From assembly GCA_021325145.1 (NCBI GenBank), contig JAJPHR010000080.1, forward strand, positions 1 to 64,000: a stretch of 64,000 bases of DNA, written 5' to 3'. The first letter of the stretch is position 1. Each line of letters opens with the position of its first letter. The position numbers were made by a program, and so were the translations under genes. The DNA comes from Verrucomicrobiota bacterium (lineage in GTDB: Bacteria; Verrucomicrobiota; Verrucomicrobiia; Limisphaerales; Pedosphaeraceae). Under the pieces are notes generated by a model. It ran no database searches. It was given only the letters and a program-made list of their open reading frames with translations, and was not told where the DNA came from. Below, one piece after another: positions 60,634 to 64,000 of the stretch.

Positions 60634-61175
60634 AATTCAATATAAATCGCGCTGCGTTAAAACAAAAAGCCCCCCGACGCCGTAGGTTGCCGAAGGTTGG
60701 GAGACTTTACCAACCGCCCCAACCGGCGCAAGCGCAATCGTCGCGCCGATGCCAGCCAGCGCGCATTTTGGGGCAACCACTAGGGGAGCAGGAACGTCTT
60801 ACCCCACGCCAGACACACAGCCGATGTGCGGACAAAAATACCCCCCTGCGGCATATTTTTTAGAGCGGACTAAGCCGGATTAAGTCGGACCAACTCGGAT
60901 TCACTTTAATTTGGTTTAATTTTCTGCCTGCGCTGGCTTAATTCGCTTTAATTTCAGGTGTCAAAGAACCGCTTCGGTACCCTTGCGAGCCAGCCAAAGG
61001 CTGGCTCGCAAGGCCAGTGCCACTATCCTGGCGCCTTGGCGTCGAATAGTCAACAGAAACATACAGCCATGTAAAGCCAGGGTTGCGCTCCGACAACGTC
61101 CATAACCATCCGTAATTACGCCAAGCGTCCTGCAGTCCCAAATCTGCCATTCCGCACTCTGCACCCCACTCCCGT
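60634..61175. other. Intergenic region between mnmA and prs
   Basis: 542 bp without a supported gene. It holds the perfect hairpin at 60982-61012, a tract of degenerate TTTAATT/GGATTAAGTCGGA-like repeats at 60865-60960, and GC-rich sequence with no rRNA or ncRNA family I can recognise. The prs promoter must lie here. Confidence 0.45.
60982..61012. repeat. Perfect 14-bp hairpin with AAA loop
   Basis: CTTGCGAGCCAGCC-AAA-GGCTGGCTCGCAAG. No T-run follows on either strand, so it is more likely a REP-like repeat than an intrinsic terminator, although it lies downstream of mnmA. Confidence 0.6.
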
Positions 61176-62279
61176 TCACCTGATCCATCCGCCACCCACA
61201 ACCAAATCCTCCTGATAAAAAACACATGCCTGCCCCGGCGTGATGGCGCGTTGAGGCACGTGCAATTTCACCACCGCCCCCCCGCCCGCTTGAGGCCGGA
61301 CCGTGGCCGGCGTCCCCGGATGATTATACCGGATCTTCGCCGTCACTTCGATCGACTCCGGTGGCGCGTCGTAAGGAATCCAGTTGCACCGCTCCACGCT
61401 AAACTCGTCCCGCTCCAGCGCCGACTCGTCGCCCACCACCACCCGGTTCCGCGCCGCGTCCAACTCGATCACATACAGCGGCTTCGGCGACGAAATTCCC
61501 AACCCCTTGCGCTGGCCAATCGTGTAAAACTCAATCCCCTCATGCTGCCCCAACACCTGGCCCTGGAGATTGACGATCTCACCGCGATGCTTTTCCACCA
61601 GCCTGGCCTGCTGCAGGAACCGCCCGTAATCCTTGTCCGGCACGAAGCAGATTTCCATGCTCTCCTCCTTGTCGGCCGTCTTGAGCTCATTCTGCCGCGC
61701 CACACTCCGCGTGTCCGTCTTCGTCAGTTCCCCCAGCGGAAACAGCGACCGCGCCAATTGCTCCTGGCGCAATGAAAACAGGAAATAACTCTGGTCCTTG
61801 CGGCTGTCCCGTCCCCGCTTGAGCAGCACCCGGCCATTATCCCGCTTCTCCACCCTCGCAAAATGACCGGTGGCGATATATTCCGCGCCCAACTGCCGAG
61901 CGCGATTGATCAGCGTGCCGAACTTCAGCTTCTCGTTGCACATCACGCACGGATTCGGCGTCCGCCCGGCCTTGTATTCCTCCGCGAAATAATTGATCAC
62001 CTGCTTCTGGAAATCCTCCGCCTCATCCACCAAATAATAAGGAATCCCCAGCTTGTGCGACACGCCCCGCGCATCCATCACCGCCTGCGGCCCGCAACAC
62101 TTGTCCTCCGCCCGGCTGACACAATCCTGCGGCCAAAGCTTCAACGTGATCCCCACCACCTCATACCCCTGCTCCAGCAACAACGCCGCCGCCGCCGAGG
62201 AATCCACTCCTCCGCTCATGCCAACGACGACCCGTGTCTTGTTCTGACCTGTCACTCGGCCAGAACATACGGGTATCAT
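61176..62279 (-). CDS. mnmA: tRNA 2-thiouridine(34) synthase
   Basis: 367 residues. The PP-loop motif GMSGGVDSS (20-28) binds ATP. C114 in NPCVMCNEKLKFG and C211 in SMEICFVPDKDYG are the thiol-transfer pair. GQRKGLGISSPKPLYV and the C-terminal VRPQAGGGAVVKLHVPQ domain complete the family. It inserts sulfur at C2 of U34 in Lys, Glu and Gln tRNAs. A possible start nine codons in (GTG at 62255) would shorten the leader. It complements the MnmC-like methyltransferase at 22548 in wobble-U34 modification. Confidence 0.96.
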   Translation of the reverse strand: MIPVCSGRVTGQNKTRVVVGMSGGVDSSAAAALLLEQGYEVVGITLKLWPQDCVSRAEDKCCGPQAVMDARGVSHKLGIPYYLVDEAEDFQKQVINYFAEEYKAGRTPNPCVMCNEKLKFGTLINRARQLGAEYIATGHFARVEKRDNGRVLLKRGRDSRKDQSYFLFSLRQEQLARSLFPLGELTKTDTRSVARQNELKTADKEESMEICFVPDKDYGRFLQQARLVEKHRGEIVNLQGQVLGQHEGIEFYTIGQRKGLGISSPKPLYVIELDAARNRVVVGDESALERDEFSVERCNWIPYDAPPESIEVTAKIRYNHPGTPATVRPQAGGGAVVKLHVPQRAITPGQACVFYQEDLVVGGGWIR

Positions 62280-62397
62280 CGCAGCCTGTAAAGCCGCTCA
62301 AATCGTGCTCGTCCTCGTCCTCGTTCTTTCTTGTGGAGTGGGGCCGAGGACGATAAAGGCGAACTGGAAGTCGCGGCAAAGTGTCCTTGGTAATCGC

Positions 62398-62763
62398 TTA
62401 CGCCGGTCCTTGAACGCAACCGTCCCTGAGGCACGCCTTGCGCCGATCAAGCCGGGCGAGGTACGCCGTCGGGGAAAGGCCAAAATGAGTGGTGAATGCG
62501 CGGGAAAAATGAGGCCGGCTGTACTTCATCTCGATGGCCACAGCCTTGACCATGCGCTCTTTCTCGAGCATGGCAGCGGCAAGCTCAAGCCTCAGGGTAT
62601 CCAGAAATCGCTGCGGCGCGACCTTGTGTTCGGCCTTGAAGCGGCGTTCGAACTGGCCGAGCGACAACCCCATTTGCCGCGCCACTCCCTTCGCACGATA
62701 CCCGGAGATTGACGCCAGCCTTCGCACTTCTTCCAACCTGATAACGACAGCAATTCGAGCCAT
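62398..62763 (-). CDS. AraC-type DNA-binding protein (helix-turn-helix domain only)
   Basis: 121 residues from the ATG at 62763; GAGAGA lies a few bases upstream, and a TTG at 62811 is an alternative. Almost all of it is the AraC double helix-turn-helix: GVARQMGLSLGQFERRFKAE, VAPQRFLDTLRLELAAAMLE, VKAVAIEMKYSRPHFSRAFT and FGLSPTAYLARL. No sensor domain is present, so it resembles SoxS/MarA in layout, or is a truncated regulator. Targets are unknown. Confidence 0.88.
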   Translation of the reverse strand: MARIAVVIRLEEVRRLASISGYRAKGVARQMGLSLGQFERRFKAEHKVAPQRFLDTLRLELAAAMLEKERMVKAVAIEMKYSRPHFSRAFTTHFGLSPTAYLARLDRRKACLRDGCVQGPA

Positions 62764-62869
62764 AGGCGTTCTCTCAGTATTAATACGTAAGAGAACTGCC
62801 CAATCTTTCAAAAAACTTTCAGGTTACATTCGTCCATGCCGCAACTCGTTGTATCCAAGGAGGATGGGA

Positions 62870-63046
62870 ATGAAAAAACTTGAGCCGCAGCATCACAGCT
62901 TCGCCAATTGGAAACCGCGCGCCGGCGTTACGGCAGAAAACCGGCCGACCTCGACTAATCGCAATTGCGTGCCCCTCTGGAAAGAAGCTTTTACGGCAAC
63001 TGACAGGCGCTGTGTTGCACGAACCAAAGCCAATCAACATTGTTAA
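62870..63046 (+). CDS. Possible 58-residue protein, antisense to the pseudopilin 3' end
   Basis: ATG at 62870 preceded six bases upstream by a perfect AAGGAGG. The peptide MKKLEPQHHSFANWKPRAGV...KANQHC has no family I know and overlaps the last 56 bases of the minus-strand pseudopilin gene. The strong ribosome binding site is the only real support. Confidence 0.35.
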   Translation: MKKLEPQHHSFANWKPRAGVTAENRPTSTNRNCVPLWKEAFTATDRRCVARTKANQHC

Positions 63047-63797
63047 TGCCGCCAGGCACAGGAGGAAATTGATTTGGGGCGCCCTCGACTACCGGAGCAG
63101 TCAGTGAGCTCGTCATCCATCGGTGGATTCCAGCATGGCCATCGGCATACCCAAAACCGCAACCGCGGGAATGCCATCCAGCGGGAGGGTTTGGAAAACC
63201 AGGAGACCCGCACTGGACCTGCATATAGCCGTCATCAGGAACCGGACGTTCGTCCGCAAAAATGAACGAATCGGCAATGGTGGGGCAGCTTAAGTCGCCC
63301 ATTTTGCTGTATTGCCGCCAGCCAGTATTGAAGTTGGGAATTCCGTAAATGTTGCCCATTTGGCTATTCATTGAATAGGTTCTGAGGCGAACACCATTTG
63401 CGGAAAGCACCCTGTCGGCGCAACAACGGTATACCCCGAGCTGGCCGCTCATATACGGGGACATGAGCGACGTCAGATAGTAAACCGGGTTCGTATTTCC
63501 GTCCGCGTAGGTCCAACTCTCACCCACCCCACTGCACCAGGAATGATTGGCAGGCGCGCCCAACGGCGCGTTGGGAATCATGGTATCGTTGTTATCGTTC
63601 GCATACATGACCCAACCCGTCATCAACTGCTTTAGGTTATTGATGCAGGTCGTGTTGCAGGCCTTCTCTTTGGCCTTGCTCAGCGCCGGCAGCAGCAGGC
63701 TCGCAAGTATGGCGATGATCGCAATGACTACCAGCAACTCTATGAGGGTGAAGCCGCGAGTATTCCTCACGGCTGCTCTGCATTCGGATTTGTTCAT
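62991..63797 (-). CDS. Type II secretion/pilin-like prepilin (pseudopilin)
   Basis: 268 residues. The short leader ends at G15, then FTLIELLVVIAIIAILASLL with the +5 Glu, LPALSKAKEKA, and CINNLKQLMTGWVMYANDNND. The C-terminal half carries FADERPVPDDGY, GFGYADGHAG and WLW, typical of verrucomicrobial H-X9-DG proteins. It lies 15 bp downstream of a secreted-protein gene on the same strand, repeating the layout at 3161-4079. Confidence 0.88.
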   Translation of the reverse strand: MNKSECRAAVRNTRGFTLIELLVVIAIIAILASLLLPALSKAKEKACNTTCINNLKQLMTGWVMYANDNNDTMIPNAPLGAPANHSWCSGVGESWTYADGNTNPVYYLTSLMSPYMSGQLGVYRCCADRVLSANGVRLRTYSMNSQMGNIYGIPNFNTGWRQYSKMGDLSCPTIADSFIFADERPVPDDGYMQVQCGSPGFPNPPAGWHSRGCGFGYADGHAGIHRWMTSSLTAPVVEGAPNQFPPVPGGINNVDWLWFVQHSACQLP

Positions 63798-63812
63798 GCG
63801 GTGATTCCGGCC

Positions 63813-64000
63813 TTAATTGTACTTGATGCGATAAAATGCCGCCGACGTGCTTGGAAGCGGAAACACCGCCTTGAACGTATTGGCTGACTGTTGAGTAATT
63901 GTCGCCGCTACAACTGTATCCACGTTACGCGCGTTGCCAGTAGTACCCGATCCGAGAACCGTAAATGACGCTGGCGTATCATCACCAAGAGTCGAGGTAA
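63813..64000 (-). CDS. C-terminal end of a secreted beta-rich protein (cut by the window)
   Basis: The minus strand is open from the right edge to a stop at 63813. The visible 62 residues (STLGDDTPASFTVLGSGTTG, then FKAVFPLPSTSAAFYRIKYN) are Thr/Ser/Val rich and end in FYRIKYN, a tail like those of the other exported proteins here (VFYRMRHSQP at 4079; RFYRVVVLP at 41415). Function unknown. Confidence 0.6.
   Translation of the reverse strand, partial: TSTLGDDTPASFTVLGSGTTGNARNVDTVVAATITQQSANTFKAVFPLPSTSAAFYRIKYN

Noticed and set aside
60865..60960. Degenerate TTTAATT-type repeats considered as a CRISPR or iteron array
   Set aside because: Units are irregular in length and sequence, with no spacers, replication gene or cas gene nearby.

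Overview
The window reads as a chromosomal segment of a soil- or freshwater-type Verrucomicrobiota bacterium, most like the Pedosphaera/Limisphaerales group. This is inferred from several habits of that group: many H-X9-DG-type pseudopilin genes with the FTLIELLVVIAIIAILA motif, giant secreted LamG/Ig/beta-helix proteins, a PVC-type dehydrogenase joined to cytochrome c, and moderately high GC. No rRNA, CRISPR array or intact insertion sequence was seen. One tRNA (Cys) is present.

Layout. 1-7.6 kb (minus strand): two related secreted proteins sharing a beta-sandwich module, a GH31 glycosidase, a pseudopilin and a pseudopilin remnant. 7.7-12.5 kb (plus): a GH78-type rhamnosidase followed by a sensor kinase/response regulator pair whose kinase has a rhamnosidase-like ectodomain. 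12.5-13.15 kb: a frameshifted tyrosine integrase remnant next to tRNA-Cys. 13.2-15.9 kb: mtnA, a TPR protein and an HpnA-like epimerase. 15.9-20.2 kb: an ECF sigma factor, a membrane-anchored pseudopilin-like putative anti-sigma factor and a coiled-coil protein, divergent from a beta-propeller metzincin. 20.3-20.9 kb: an RHH/ParE toxin-antitoxin pair. 21-25 kb: a class V aminotransferase, then an overlapping operon of MnmC-like methyltransferase, dual-specificity phosphatase and tRNA-dihydrouridine synthase. 25-28.5 kb: yraN, rnhB and small conserved proteins.

28.6-41.4 kb is an accessory block of giant exported proteins: a ceramidase/PVC-dehydrogenase/cytochrome c fusion, a beta-helix protein with a deletion paralogue, and a 1836-residue fungalysin. 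41.5-46.1 kb: a zinc-ribbon coiled-coil protein, a DegP/HtrA protease and a PQQ-type propeller. 46.3-51 kb: a Pta enzyme split into two genes, hisC and an argA-type N-acetylglutamate synthase. 51.6-53.2 kb: a phosphatase/cytochrome c'-like fusion flanked by palindromic elements. 53.2-56 kb: a DPE2-like MalQ with tandem CBM20. 56.1-62.3 kb: housekeeping genes (frr; prs-rplY-pth-rpsF-ssb-rplI; mnmA). The window ends with an AraC-type regulator, a pseudopilin and the tail of another secreted protein.

Together the genes suggest a saprophyte that exports glycosidases and proteases, senses outside substrates through two-component and ECF systems, and stores or mobilises alpha-glucans. The best candidates for something undescribed are the ECF sigma/pseudopilin-like anti-sigma unit, the rhamnosidase-domain sensor kinase, the phosphatase-cytochrome fusion and the tRNA-Cys integrase scar. 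All function calls come from reading motifs and protein architecture by eye; no database search was run.
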